From positions 247,501 through 311,500 of the forward strand of contig JAPQWV010000646.1 in NCBI GenBank assembly GCA_027422505.1: a stretch of DNA of 64,000 bases, written 5' to 3'. This document shows positions 10,112-22,756 of the stretch, piece by piece (position 1 is the first letter of the stretch; every line of letters starts with the position of its first letter). Below the pieces are notes generated by a model, which saw only the letters and a program-made list of their open reading frames with translations, had not been told where the DNA came from and searched no databases. Source of the stretch: Craterostigma plantagineum (taxonomy: Eukaryota > Streptophyta > Magnoliopsida > Lamiales > Linderniaceae). Made by a program: the position numbers and the translations under genes.

Positions 10112-11693
10112 CTACATTGAGGTCTTCGAGTCATTCTTCACTTGTGCTGAAGCTAGAAGTAAAGAAGCTCTAACATTGGCTATTTCCACCAGTGTTTCGA
10201 GTGCTGAGATAGAAAAGAAAAATAGTTAGTTAGTTCAACTCAGAGGTAAAGATATAAAAACAAAACCTCAGAAATCCTCCAATTACTTCTCAGTAATTCA
10301 TTCAGCATGGTTAAACATTGGTCAGTTGGGATCAATCTAGATAGTTAACCCCATATGAGTGTGCAATCACATTATTGAAAAATAGGCATCAACATAAGGA
10401 GAACAAAGGTAAAAGGTGGATTACCTGTCTCAAAAGTTTGTTGGGTAGTACGAAGCTTGGGCGATACCAGCATTCCGAACATTGATAGAGATTTAGATCT
10501 TTCCTTCTGAACTTGACAGATTATTTAGTTGGAATAATTAATCAAGTGCTGGATGAACAGCCAATTAGAAAAACAATGGACTGTTAAGTAAAAAAAAGTA
10601 ACCACATTATTTCTAAGGATGTCAAAGGTCATTCGGTTGTTATAGGGCTCTGCACTACATACATGATTATCGGGTGTAACTGGAGATTCGGCAACTACTC
10701 CTTCACCCTCCTGAAGTTCTACGAAGGAAGAAAACAGACTAAGCAATAAAAAGATCATACTGTGACAGGAACCGTGAAATAGTGAAAAGACAGGGCAACA
10801 CGTTAACAATATCAAAGCAAAACTAGCACTATGTTGTAAGATTATTAGCTCTCATAAATCGATGGTCCATCTTGAGCTTGGACACCAACAGATATTTATA
10901 GGACCAGACCAACGAAACTTGGAATTCAAAAGAATAAACCTACCTTTATCTGCAATTTCTGGGCTGTTAGACTTTTTCTTCATCACATAGTCATCCTCGA
11001 GTTTCCCTTCCGCATCGAACTTTTCACCATTGATCGCAGATGTCCACTTGCATAATACAAAGCGAGGAGATTCTAGATTGGGACCATCTGGAAAAGATAA
11101 GTATAAGAAACATAAAGAAACTTCCGTGCAATACAACGTCTTTTTCCAAGTTCAACTGCGAAAATCATACCATCGTCTACTCTTAATGTCGTTGAAGCAT
11201 TGTGAGGTTTAAGGTCAAACAACGTGCTGTTAATTCGATAATTACCCATTGAATGCCGAGCACTGGCTAATTGAAGCCATCCCTGGATATATAAAAATGA
11301 AATTATGTCATAATTCCTTATTTCAAATACACCAAATGTTATTTCCTGCTAAACGAGCATTACCACTGAAAAGCTTCCGCTGATTAAATATATCCAAACA
11401 ACCTAGATTAAACTTTAGATGCACGCAATTTTAATGCATAAACTCACAACCAGGTACTGAGGAAAAATCTAACGACACAGATAACTAAAATTCGATCTTT
11501 TTACCGACCAGAAATAAACAGAACAAAAGAAAGTTGGATCGTGAAACGATCTCTCTTCTACCTGTCGAAGATCGGACGATAGAGTGCTCAAAAGTGTCAA
11601 ATAAGTGTCCATGGAGTCTAGCAAATCCAACACGTGTTTATTACTCTCCCAAAGTTCATTATTCGCTGCAATCGTATCCTCCCAGCCTTGCAT
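10112..11693 (-). CDS. VMA22/CCDC115-like V-ATPase assembly factor, copy A
   Basis: Six exons on minus: 11693-11562, 11282-11171, 11087-10944, 10718-10663, 10506-10425 and 10203-10112. All have GT-AG introns, and they total 618 nt, giving 205 residues with no stop. The protein starts MQGWEDTIAANNELWESNKH, has an N-terminal helical segment (LLDSMDTYLTLLSTLSSDL), then GWLQLASARHSMGN, and near the end FGMLVSPKLRTTQQTF followed by LVEIANVRASLLLASAQ. The pair 'GWL.L..AR.SMGN' and 'FG.LV...LR..Q..F' is the signature of the Vma22p/CCDC115 family. That family acts with VMA21 and related factors at the ER in assembling the membrane sector of the vacuolar H+-ATPase. The plant role is inferred from the family. 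This copy is intact, as C appears to be; B has a one-base insertion in exon 4. Confidence 0.8.
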
Positions 11694-11903
11694 TCTTCTA
11701 GGGTTGTGCAATTTTGGGTTTCAGCGAAATGGGTCGAATCGTTTTTCGATTTGGCAGAATTCGAGATTTTCATGCAATAGCGACTTTTTAGAGCGGACCC
11801 GCGAAAGTGCGTCATGTTATTCTCTAAAATTTATTATATCTAGCAGTACACTCGTAATACATTTACATAGAAAAAATGTGCTAATACTAGGTTCTTTTAC
11901 ATC

Positions 11904-12068
11904 CATTTATTTCCTTCAAACCTCAACTTAGCCCTACTTTTACCAAAGTTTGCAAGCAGGATTTCTAATTTCTTATGATCTTACGAAAATGGCATCAGTG
12001 TAGGGGTCATCCTCATATCTCGTCCTTGCCTGAAGTCAAAAAATACGAAAATCAAATGGTTATGCGCC
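11904..12068. other. A-specific segment of about 160 bp
   Basis: B and C read directly from ACATCCAT into CACCAAAGCAATAATG, whereas A has about 160 extra bp between these. CATCC/CATCA microhomology lies at the two ends. It lies between the VMA22-like start and the protease promoter. Either a deletion in the B/C ancestor or an insertion in A. Confidence 0.7.
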
Positions 12069-12393
12069 ATCACCAAAGCAATAATGAAACATAATCTCGT
12101 GACGAACCAGCTCAATCCAGCATGATTTGCATCTACAGTTTTTGGTGAACGATTTCTTGGTATATCTTGCAAATACCAATATAGCACTAATATATATATA
12201 TAGCACTAATATATATAAATATATGTATATATCTTAAAAGTTCCTTCGTCGGGATGTATTGCATCGTTATCATAATTCAAAACTATGTTTAGATTGCACG
12301 CCTACCAAAGAGAAGCTATCTTAAAGTTTCAGAATGCTGAAGAGTGACATCTTATGCTTCGCTTGAAAGCCACACATCCATCAAACACACACC

Positions 12394-12400
12394 TATAAAT
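12394..12400 (+). promoter_or_regulatory. TATA box of protease copy A
   Basis: TATAAAT lies 83 bp before the ATG at 12477. The same motif at the same 83-bp distance precedes the B and C copies. Confidence 0.65.
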
Positions 12401-12476
12401 CCTCCAAGTATCACTGCTCGATATCATCATCATTTGAACCAAAAGAAACTGGGAAGAAAAGAAAAGATAATCAGAA

Positions 12477-13824
<1,348 letters not shown>

Positions 13825-14592
13825 ACGACAACATTACGCTGCACATGTCCTATTACAATATTTATTGTTTTTTTTTTATATTATGCATTCTCTCCAGTCT
13901 CCATTGAATAAAAAATTATATTTATCTTGGTGTTTATCGACACTATTATTGCTTCGACGAAAAAATACAAACATGAGAAAAGGCGATCCTTTGGTTGGTA
14001 GATGCTGCATATAGCATCGATTTAAAAGCTTGTTCATATTTTGAAGTCAGCCTCTGATGTCTCTACGTTGTATTACAAGGATCCAAATATAGAACATCCT
14101 GACGTCTAAAATGCATGTATATACACAAGCATGAGGACTTACACTGCTCTGTAGAACTGCAAAAATGCAGCAGAACAAGCAGATATACACCAAATGTTTT
14201 ATCATCTATCTTGTCTATACGCACATCCACTGTGCTTAAGAATCATAGGTTGATTCTGGTAGGACACTGCTTTTGTTCGTTCCACAGATGGATATTCCAT
14301 CACCATCCAGAAACATAAGAACATGAGGAGACTCCAAGCCAGTAATCCATACGGCTGGCTAGCAATATAAAGCGGTTCAGACAGCACACAGAAAGAAACA
14401 TTTTGAAATAGGCACCACACACCGTCCATTTCTTGACTTCTCCCCACCGTAAGGAGCAAGCGACTCTGACATTTTTTTTTACTTCTTTTGGCGACCACGA
14501 CAATGTAACAAAATCCTGCAAATATACATATATATACACCTAGTAACCATTCACAGATAGCTTGCAAGGCTAAATTTGAAGCCCAATTTGGC
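13825..14592. other. Convergent 3-prime region between protease A and RRM gene A
   Basis: The protease (plus) and the RRM gene (minus) converge here. An AATAAA polyadenylation motif follows the protease stop at about 13907. The remaining sequence is best read as the two 3-prime UTRs. Short open frames (for example 14202-14681 minus) are continuations past the RRM stop and have no recognised domain. Confidence 0.6.
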
Positions 14593-15645
14593 TCAAGTAG
14601 CGGTTTTGCTTTAGTTAGTCTTGCTGCACTCGAACGATACCTGGAATTGTTAAATGGAAAAAAGTCATAATACACCACCAAAAGGGTGTAGAAACTGGTA
14701 AGAGAAGACCCTCACCTACATTACTTATCCTCACCCAGCATTTTGGTCAGAGCCACTGCCCTGCATGAACTGTGAGGCATGCATGGGTAGAATTAACTGC
14801 GGTGGTGGTGGGTTGGGGTACAGGAGCCCCAAAACCTGGTATAATTATTATTAAGTTGTGTTAGCCCATTATACCATTTTGACCAATGAAATCAAACCAA
14901 ACATGCCCCAACCCAACCTACACAAGTAAGTGATTTAAACCACCAACCTATATTTTTGCTATCTCAGCTCAACTTCCCATGTTTTTTAACAAGGTAAGAA
15001 AAATTGGCTTGTGATAATATCCTATGTCAGAAAAAAATTACCAGTAGGATATGGAGCAGGAGTAGACGGCATCGAAGTTGTCGATATTGCATTTACACTG
15101 GGCCCACCCAACTGCATTACCTGTTGTCCAGGCACTGCGTATCCAGGTAACGCGTTACATCCATGAGTTCCCAAAACACCTTTATTCAACTGGCCATATG
15201 GATATAAAGTTGAGCCAACTGTTCCAGGAACACCATATACATGGAGGTATTGTTGGCTTCCATAAGGACTGTGAATGCCCTAAAATAACACGAATCAATA
15301 ATGTCACTGGAATCATTGCGAAGCATAAACCTACAATTGGATGTCACACCACCAAATATAATCCGTACCTGAGAATAAGCATATTCTGGACTGTAAGTAG
15401 CAAACCTGCATCAAGAAAAGTTAAAGCACATAAGTCATTATTTAGTATGAGTTTCAATACATAGGCTATACTGGCATAAAACATTTGAAACAAAAATAAT
15501 GGCAACAGTAAGTTCTTTATTATGTGAGACACTGACACATCTACTTGTATAAGGTTCAAGTGCAAGTGCAAGTGGAGTGAATAGGGTAATAGTTGGAGAA
15601 TTTTATAGAATTCATAATTGCGATAGTTGATAAGAGAAGGCTAAC

Positions 15646-15722
<77 letters not shown>

Positions 15723-16995
15723 ATATCATCAATGAACAATTCCTCAAATATTCAATCCAGACACATGCCAAGAAGAAAAAATATATAACAAAGAAAACCA
15801 TTAATGTATAGATAAAACACAAAAATGTCAAAGTTTATAGGTGCATCAGGTTCACACGGGTACTTTACCAGTAACATAGTGCAAATCAAATAATTGACAT
15901 TAGTATGGACAATTGGACATGCAACCAGACAACACAGCTCTAGAAAATTCAGCTTAGACTACATACACCTACAACGTTCTGAAGAGCCCCTACCCAAATG
16001 GAGGATACATCAAGCCCTGTTGATAGCCATACATCATAGGTTGCTGGTACCCAAAACTTCCCATTTGTGTACTCCTAGATGTTGGTAAACCTCCGAAATA
16101 AGGGGCTGGAGATCTCATTTGCCCTGCAAGCAACATACACATACGAATAAATGAAGTTACTGCATATTGTAATCAATACCAGTTAACTTCCATTTAAGTT
16201 CATTTTTAACTTCACTATAGAGGCAAATGTTTAGATGCTTTTTTTAAACTTCCAGAACACGTTTACCACTTATCGTAATGCATATGTTCCTCATAGTGTC
16301 ACGAGAACCCACAAAACATTTTCCAGATAATGATGCTTATTTATATTCCGAATTTTTTTTTCATCATACAAAAGGAAAACTAATTTAAATATGGTACCAA
16401 AAGGAACTGGTGGCCGAGGTCTCCCAAGCGAAGCCAGATTGCAATTTGCTCGTCTTCCGTCAATGACGGGATTCGGATTAGAACAAGCTCTCTTCGCAGA
16501 TTCCGGATCCCGGAAAGTCACCTAATCCCTCAACAGAAACATGTTGTGAAGAAAATCATTCAAACATCCAACAAAACACCTCCCAGGCATAAAAGATAAA
16601 CACAAATATTCGCATAAAGGTGTGAAGAACGTAAAACCCTGATCTTTGCACTAGTGCTGATCTGGTGAACCATAAACAAACTCCAGAATTAGCAGAAAAC
16701 AACAGCGGATGAGCCCCAAACCAAAAAGTAGTATCAATCGAAACAATAAGATATATATTAAGCTGGTTATCAAGATGCTTACAAAACCATATCCTTTCGA
16801 TCTTCCAGTATTCTTATCAGTTATTACAACAGCTTCCAGAATCTCTCCAAATTGCTCAAAATATCGTCTCATTGTCTCACTTCGAGTTTCCCATGCCAAA
16901 CCTCCAACAAAAATCTTAGTCCAAGTAGTATCCCCAAACGGAGAGTTGACATTCTGTAACCCACTAGGACCCACCGGCTGCTGAGGATTAGCCAT
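14593..16995 (-). CDS. Single-RRM RNA-binding protein (RBM24/38-like), copy A
   Basis: A seven-exon gene on minus with ATG at 16995 ([12 protein letters not shown]); exon 1 is 16783-16995. One RRM near the N-terminus: RNP2 KIFVGGL at residues about 27-33 and RNP1 KGYGFVTF at about 67-74, the latter split by intron 1. Then comes a Gly/Tyr/Gln-rich tail with [32 protein letters not shown] and [14 protein letters not shown]. Full length is about 297 residues, as reconstructed from exon lengths in B. It resembles plant one-RRM proteins annotated as RBM24/RBM38-like; mRNA binding is expected, the target is unknown. Copy A lacks one C near 14605, so the last exon reads past its normal AKPAT stop; this may be a homopolymer error. 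An ATC microsatellite lies in intron 3. Confidence 0.8.
15648..15723. repeat. (ATC)n microsatellite in RRM intron (A)
   Basis: A pure run of about 25 ATC units between exons 3 and 4 of the RRM gene, producing spurious poly-Ser and poly-Asp reading frames. Equivalents in B (29141-29228) and C (61803-61887) differ in length and purity. Confidence 0.95.
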
Positions 16996-19419
16996 AATCA
17001 ATAACAAAGCTATATAAGACTCCTCTTACTCTTTCTACTTCCTCTGCCTCTTTCCTTTTTTTTTTTCTATTTTCTTTGAGTTCACACAACTGGTGACAAA
17101 TGATATTGTTCAGGAATATAGAAATAAATACAGTAGGTTGTAGCTCGCCAATTAATTACAAACAAGAGGCAGAAGTAATTCAAGTGATGCTACTGAAAAC
17201 TGGGCTGTATCGAACGCAAGGCACCCTCAGTTCACCTAGAACCCTAAAAAACCAAGATGAACATATTGGAAAACCGTTAATTTCTTTGATTTCTGACGAA
17301 AGAGAGAACAAAGAAAGTACAAATTTTGAATAAAAACTTACAAGATCATGAACCCAGAAAGGTCACCACGCCAGAGGACTAAGACAAAATAAATATTGAA
17401 TATAAAATATCAACAAAAAGGGGGAAATTTTAGCAGAATCAGAAGGGAAAAAAATATATCAAAAAAGGTGAGTGGGTACAATTACATGATCGGTTGTGCG
17501 TGAGAAGACGTGAAAAAAAAAAGTAAAAATCTACTACGATACAAAGGTACAGTCTGATAAACAAAGTAGTAGTTGAAGTAGGGTTGAATTTCTAACAATT
17601 AATTGGGGAAAAGGGGTATTCAGGTCTCGTGGGACGAGGGTGGTGATGATGAAGAAAAATGACAGGGTGGAACACGATTTTCATCATTCTTTGTTTCTTT
17701 TACTTTTTTCTTTTTAAGAAAATGGAAATTTGAATAAAGGACGAACGAAGTGAAATCGGAAGGTTTGGGGGGGAAATTAGGGTTAGGGACAAGACAGACA
17801 ATCGATCGGGCTATCGAAGTCTAATCATCGAACGAACCTAAAGCTTACATTACATAACACAGTACAGCTCACATCACAACGGACATATTAGTGGGCCAGG
17901 GCTTTCTTACCACCATCATCACCATGACTCATGATATAATCATCCACGATGTATGTATAATTTTTATAAGTTTAATATCAGGGTTGGTATAAATATTGGA
18001 TATCACTAGTTTGCATTTGTATATTATCATTACACTTCTATTTTTAATAATTATTATTTCATAATTAATAAATATATTTACAATTTATATAGATGCATGT
18101 GCAATTAGACTAGTATATCATTAAATGACTATCTGTCGACATAAATCACTAGTTTTATCTCGCACTCCATGCGCGTGCAAGATTATTAATTTATGTATTT
18201 AATTTGATATTTATAATATGTAAATTTAATAGATGAAATATATTTTTGCTGAAAACTAATGAATAGTGGTTTAATAGAAGTGAAATGATAAAGTATTAAA
18301 TTAATTAAATTATAAATAGAGGAATTATACATTAAATGATAGACTAAATTGACAGTTTTTAGTCACCCTAGATCCAGAACCTTTATATAATAGACTAGAT
18401 ACTTACATACGAAATAATAAATACTGTGCAATATATCTTATCATCATTCATAATGTTCCTTAAGACATAAGCAAATAGCTTATATGACGCGTGCGATATA
18501 CGTGACAAAAAACGCCACATATATATTGTGTTGCGTTACCATCAAAGCATTGTTGGATGGTAAGGCCAAGGCGCAATGGTCAGGGTTGAAGATGAAACTC
18601 CGTGGCTATGAACTCAGAGCCACAACACATAAACAAAATTAAATTATTCTACGGTTGTAATACGACATCAGCTATTTATATTTATTGAAATTGGGAGACC
18701 AGAGGCCATAGCCGCCAATATATACTTAGCATCGTTGGGCTGAAAATTGGATGGGTTGGACTGACATAACCGTTTTATTCGTTTAATATTGTAATTGTTA
18801 GTTAGGTTGGAGCGAGCATTATCCGCCTGTCATTTGAAAGGCGTGGAGTGGAGAGCAATAAGCTCTCGTTGTGTTGTCTGCGAAAGCTAAAAGTAGTTGA
18901 ATGAATGTCTGGTTACGTAATTAATAGTAGGGAACCCTTGCTTGCTAAGCTAATACTTTTGATCTTTACGTAGGCATAGTTGTAACTTCATGCTCTACTG
19001 TGAACAGTTTAGGACCGTAACACTATTTGTTGGTTGGCCCTGGACAAAATTAGTATCCAATCAGAGTCCCACATCAAACTTTTTGGTCAATCGTTAAATT
19101 GATTGGATTCTAGACAAAGAAGAGTATGCGTCACTTGTTTCTTACCATTTGTAACAGATTTACTCGAATCAGAAAGCCTACCTTTATATATAAGTTACAA
19201 ACAGATAAGTATCAATTCTTTCAGATGTGATCGACCCAAATAACATAATAAAACAAGAAACAGTTAACATGTGCCTCCCACACTAAGATTAGCTAGGTAG
19301 CTTGATCGTTCTTCAAATTTTGAAAACAACTAAAAAACTGCGCAACAAAGTCATAACATATTCTAATGACCCGCTTACCACGTACGTTCTCATAATTTTC
19401 CACTTCCATGTATGGGGCA
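16996..19419. other. Upstream region of RRM gene A and AT-rich intergenic DNA
   Basis: The first 700 bp (pyrimidine/purine tracts, no long ORF) is the likely 5-prime UTR, possibly with a leader intron, and promoter of the RRM gene. From about 17.9 kb to the LTR at 19420 the sequence is AT-rich with no supported gene. It is mirrored in B at about 25475-27880. Confidence 0.55.
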
Positions 19420-19842
19420 TGTAAGATCCCGTCCAAATTAGAAGCGGTTTCTTACTTGGCTTTTCGTCGAACAGTTGACGTGCGAGATATATAAACTGTT
19501 TTTTAATGATTTTTTGTAGATATAGAAGGTGTAGAAGATCAGATTAGAGGGGGAGGGATAGACTGAGATAGAGAGGGAGCTGAGAGAGATAGAGAGATCG
19601 AGATAGAGACAGAGAGATGAAGAGCTAGACTGAGAGAGAGGGACGTGAAGAAGATAGAAGACTTAATTCATTTTGCTTAATTCTTCAAGGGAACGATTAC
19701 AACAATTATATAGTTTAATATGCTATTAGATGGGCTAATTAAATCTAAGGCCCATTTACACATATAATAGGATAAACTAAATTGCACAAGCCCAATCCCA
19801 GGCGTGCAGCCAATCCCGACCTCTCTCACTCGGGTCCTGACA
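19420..19842 (-). mobile_element. LTR of retroelement (arm A, minus orientation)
   Basis: This 423-bp block runs from TGTAAGATCCCGTCC to GGGTCCTGACA and is the reverse complement of the B-arm LTR at 25050-25474. It has TG...CA ends and a GA-rich tract at about 19545-19645. Immediately inside it lies the antisense-ORF unit. Confidence 0.8.
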
Positions 19843-20123
19843 TATTAAAACTCTTTTCGGGATTGGCGGTCAACTCGGTCAAACTTGACGGAAATGACTG
19901 AAGTTGATTAACGGTTAAAAACTGAGGAATATATATTGATGACGTGTGTTTTCGAGGGATTGAAACTGATGTAGGCTTATAACCGAGGGATCAAATTGCA
20001 ATTATCCCAACTATGCCTCAAACTTAGTTTGACCTATGTAATATCATAATTACAAAACCACCATATTATAAAACCTGCGTTACCGTACAGCATTTTTTTC
20101 CCGTAAACCATCACGAATCTTCA

Positions 20124-20330
20124 ATGGCGGGCGGAAATAAAAAAGGAGTACTGAAATAGAAGCTGCGCAAGCGGTCGAAACTATGAGCCAAACCGTGCTG
20201 TGACTCCATACGTAGATCCACTGAAGCAGCTGCTTGTATCTCGCCAAGGCAAATGATCGTGTTCTAAACCTGATCCAGCTGTTTGGATTAGCTCAAGATA
20301 TACGAGGCAACCTAGGAAGCTTAGTTTTTT
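20124..20330 (+). pseudogene. Antisense-ORF family member, truncated (A outer)
   Basis: Same family as the 92-residue ORF at 21473-21751. It starts ATGGCGGGCGG, keeps recognisable PYVDPLKQLL and [16 protein letters not shown] stretches, but has several frameshifts and is cut after 'AAGCTTAGTT' by the HMGR fragment. Function unknown. Confidence 0.6.
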
Positions 20331-20640
20331 TCTCGGAAGGGAGGACAAAGGGCTGCACAAACCCAATGCCGAAGAATCCCAGGAGGTAAATCAAGGAGGC
20401 GATGAGAGAAACAAGAGCGAGGAGTTCGGAGAAATCGAGGATGTGAAGAGGCGTATATGTGTAGATCTTACGCCTCCAACGGCGGAGGAGAAAGTAGGCG
20501 GCGGAGAAAAAGAGCGTGAAAAATATGGTATTGGTGAGCTGGAGGGGCAGAGGAAGCGCGTCGGACGCTTTGGCGTCGGAGGCTGGTGGAGGATGGTTGT
20601 GGTGGTGTTGCTTCTGGTTTGGCCTCCAACGAACGTCCAT
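20331..20640 (-). pseudogene. HMG-CoA reductase N-terminal fragment (captured)
   Basis: The minus-strand ORF starts at ATG 20640 with MDVRWRP and runs about 103 codons. It contains [20 protein letters not shown], then [30 protein letters not shown] and [14 protein letters not shown]. This is the hallmark N-terminus of plant 3-hydroxy-3-methylglutaryl-CoA reductase, the ER enzyme that makes mevalonate: the two transmembrane segments and the conserved LPLPL.LTN and [18 protein letters not shown] stretches. The catalytic domain is absent; the frame runs into the retroelement unit at about 20330. The fragment lies inside the LTR-bounded region of arm A only and is not in arm B. Transcription in sense with the retroelement is possible but not shown. 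Confidence 0.85.
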
Positions 20641-21170
20641 CTGAGAAAAAATTGGGTGTCCGGCGGAGCGATAAAGGTAAGAGAGAAGAATTGGAATATG
20701 CTGTGAGCGGTGAGATGGTAGTCGGAGAGCGTTCGTTACGGAGGGACGCCTTTTATAATACTAAAGAGGACTGCGTGTATGTGCTGTATTGTAATGTAAT
20801 GTATTGTCCTGTGACGATGTGCTGGATTTCATTTTTTACCATAAAGTTTAATTTGCCTTTGAGTTTAATTCCATTATTAAGAAAATATTTCAAGAAATAA
20901 ATAAATGGAAACATATATTTCATTGGCATTCATGTGTTTGTTGACTTAATTAACTAGGAGGTTTAATATTCACGTTTTCAACTTCTTTCTTTATTGTAGC
21001 TGCTTTTCGACTTAAACTTCCAAATTCGGAAATCCCAAGCCTCCCCCCATTTACGATTCCTGTCTCGTCAGCCTTTAAAAAATAACTTCCAAATTTTTGT
21101 TTTTATGTGACATAGAAAACAAAAAGAAAAGCATATCGATTTTTTTATTCTTCTTATTCTTGGGCTGGCC
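20641..21170 (-). other. Probable captured 5-prime flank of HMGR
   Basis: This is the sequence upstream of the HMGR ATG on minus, ending exactly where a TGTAAGATCCCGTCC LTR start begins. A TATA-like stretch (about 20751-20760 region, TTATAATA) lies about 110-120 bp upstream of the ATG. It is absent from arm B. Identity as HMGR promoter or leader is inferred from position only. Confidence 0.4.
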
Positions 21171-21206
21171 TGTAAGATCCCGTCCAAATTAGAATCGGTT
21201 TCTAAT
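21171..21206 (-). mobile_element. Truncated LTR remnant (A inner)
   Basis: It begins like the LTR at 19420 (TGTAAGATCCCGTCCAAATT) but after about 35 bp jumps straight to the TGACGGTTAACTCGG internal sequence. Most of the LTR has been deleted. Arm B has a full LTR (23594-24005) in the mirrored place. Confidence 0.65.
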
Positions 21207-21415
21207 TCCGTGAGTTTTGACGGTTAACTCGGTCAAACTTGACGGAAAGGACTGAAGTTAATTAACGGTTTGAGGAATATATATTGATGACGTGTGTTTT
21301 CGAGGGATTGAAACTGATGTAAGCTTATAATCGAGGGATCAAATTTGCAATTATCCCAACTATGCCTCAAACTTAGTTTGACCTATGTAATAACATAATT
21401 ACAAAACCACCATAT

Positions 21416-21423
21416 TATAAATA
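21416..21423 (+). promoter_or_regulatory. TATA box before the 92-codon ORF
   Basis: TATAAATA lies 57 bp upstream of the ATG at 21473, and it is conserved upstream of the mirrored family members. It suggests the antisense ORF has its own promoter. Confidence 0.5.
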
Positions 21424-21472
21424 CCTACGTTACCGTACAACATTTTTTTCCCGAAACCATCACGAATCTTCA

Positions 21473-21751
21473 ATGGCGGGCGGAAATCAAAAAGCGGGTA
21501 CTGAAATAGAAGCTGCGCAAGTGGTCGGAACTGCTGAGCCAAACCGTGCTGTGACTCCATACGTAGATCCACTGAAGCAGCTGCTTGTATTTCTCGCCAA
21601 GGCAACTGATCTGGTTCTAAACCTTATCCAGCTGTTTGGATTAGCTGAAGATATACGAGGCAACCTAGGAAGCTTAGTTCAAGCAGCACGTGATGTATCT
21701 CAAGCTGCACGCGACGTATCTCAACGCATACGCGACTCCTGGAAGTTCTAG
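21473..21751 (+). CDS. 92-residue small protein of unknown function, intact copy (A inner)
   Basis: I do not recognise the family. The protein begins MAGGNQKAGTE and has an acidic/Ala-rich start, a Leu-rich hydrophobic stretch from about residue 33 to 59 (LKQLLVFLAKATDLVLNLIQ), then [10 protein letters not shown]. It ends with a tandem heptapeptide AARDVSQ twice (about 71-84) before RIRDSWKF. It has its own TATA box. Four copies exist between 20.1 and 24.8 kb, all antisense to the surrounding LTR retroelement and next to its 3-prime LTR. That position fits the antisense ORFs known from some plant LTR retrotransposons, but a captured host gene is also possible. Preservation of the frame in at least two copies argues for recent activity or selection. 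Confidence 0.55.
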   Translation: MAGGNQKAGTEIEAAQVVGTAEPNRAVTPYVDPLKQLLVFLAKATDLVLNLIQLFGLAEDIRGNLGSLVQAARDVSQAARDVSQRIRDSWKF

Positions 21752-22028
21752 AGCGCGCTAAACAGGTTTTGTAAGTTTCTGCTCTGATGTTAGAGGATAT
21801 CTGAGATTAGAAGTTGTTCAGTGAATAAGACGCATTTACGCTGATGTAATCAGTTGTAAGAATGTTTCAATTCGAGCTTCTATTATATTAGTGAGAACGA
21901 TCGATTTGTGTGACAAGTATAAAGTCAATGAAAGCAAAATCATCTAGGCTGCGTCAACTCTAAATACGCTCTCGATGATAATCAATAGTTACAAGCACGG
22001 TTCAGTGTCTCATCCTGAAGTAACCATG

Positions 22029-22756
22029 GTAGACATTGAATCGTAGGGGTGAGCAAAAATATCCGAAAACCGGATTCCGATCCGGTATCCGGTTTTCAAA
22101 ACCCGAAAAAACGGATATCCGATTTTAAAAACCGGATCGGATATCCGATCCGATTTATTTTAAAATAAACCGGATCGAATACGGATAGTGCTTTGTCTAA
22201 AATCCGGATATCCGATATCCGGTTTTATATTTAAAAAAAATAAAAAATAGTCCAAAAAGAAAAATGAAGGTCCAAAAATGAAAAAAAAAATCTTCAAGTA
22301 GAATATTTAAATTTTATATTATTTTATTATTACAAAAAACTTTGTTAGAGAACTGAGATAAAAAAAAAACATAAAAACATCGAGATGCAAGTTAAAAAAT
22401 TAATGTGAATTTGTGGTATTGTGTTTATTATTTATTATGTAACTTCGAATCATAAATTCACATATTGTGTGAAATATTATGTGTAGAAATTTTTATATTA
22501 AAAAAAAATATATTTTTATTGTGATAAGAAACAAAAAATATGATTTTAAAAATAAAACAAATGAAAATAAGAAAAATAAATTTAAAAACGGATGCGGATA
22601 TCCGATAAAAATATCCGAATAGACCGGATATCCGATTTTTGGATATCCGATTAAAACCGGAGTGGATACGGATACCATTTTGTATATCATTTTTCGGATA
22701 TCCGAAAAACCGGATATCCGGTTTTGCTCACCCCTATTGAATCGATGATAATCAAT
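22029..22756. other. Spacer of the A/B palindrome
   Basis: The two arms stop matching at 22028 and 22757. The spacer consists almost entirely of the hAT element and its target duplications. The right side also has a short inner palindrome (about 22744-22806, GATGATAATCAAT...ATTGATTATCATC). Confidence 0.8.
22044..22736. mobile_element. Non-autonomous hAT element at the A/B palindrome centre
   Basis: The 693-bp element has inverted ends TAGGGGTGAGCAAAA and TTTTGCTCACCCCTA, flanked by perfect 8-bp direct repeats TTGAATCG (22036-22043 and 22737-22744). The 8-bp duplication and the ends fit the hAT superfamily. The subterminal zones are packed with inverted CCGGATATCCG-type motifs; the AT-rich middle has no transposase ORF. 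Confidence 0.85.

Noticed and set aside
14202..14681. 159-codon minus-strand frame with hydrophobic stretches after the RRM gene (mirrors at 30310-30675 and 60350-60697)
   Set aside because: It reads into the RRM 3-prime UTR; in B and C the RRM stop codon precedes it, and no recognised domain is present.
15556..15831. Open frames with poly-Asp or poly-Ser over the ATC runs (also 61711-61992)
   Set aside because: They are translations of an intronic ATC microsatellite inside the RRM gene.
18540..18640. GC-richer stretch with AAGGCGCAATGGTCAGGGTTGA resembling a Pol III A/B box region
   Set aside because: The box B consensus is not met and no tRNA fold or SINE tail was found.
20443..20706. Plus-strand ORF over the HMGR fragment
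   Set aside because: The minus strand matches HMGR clearly; the plus frame is its shadow.
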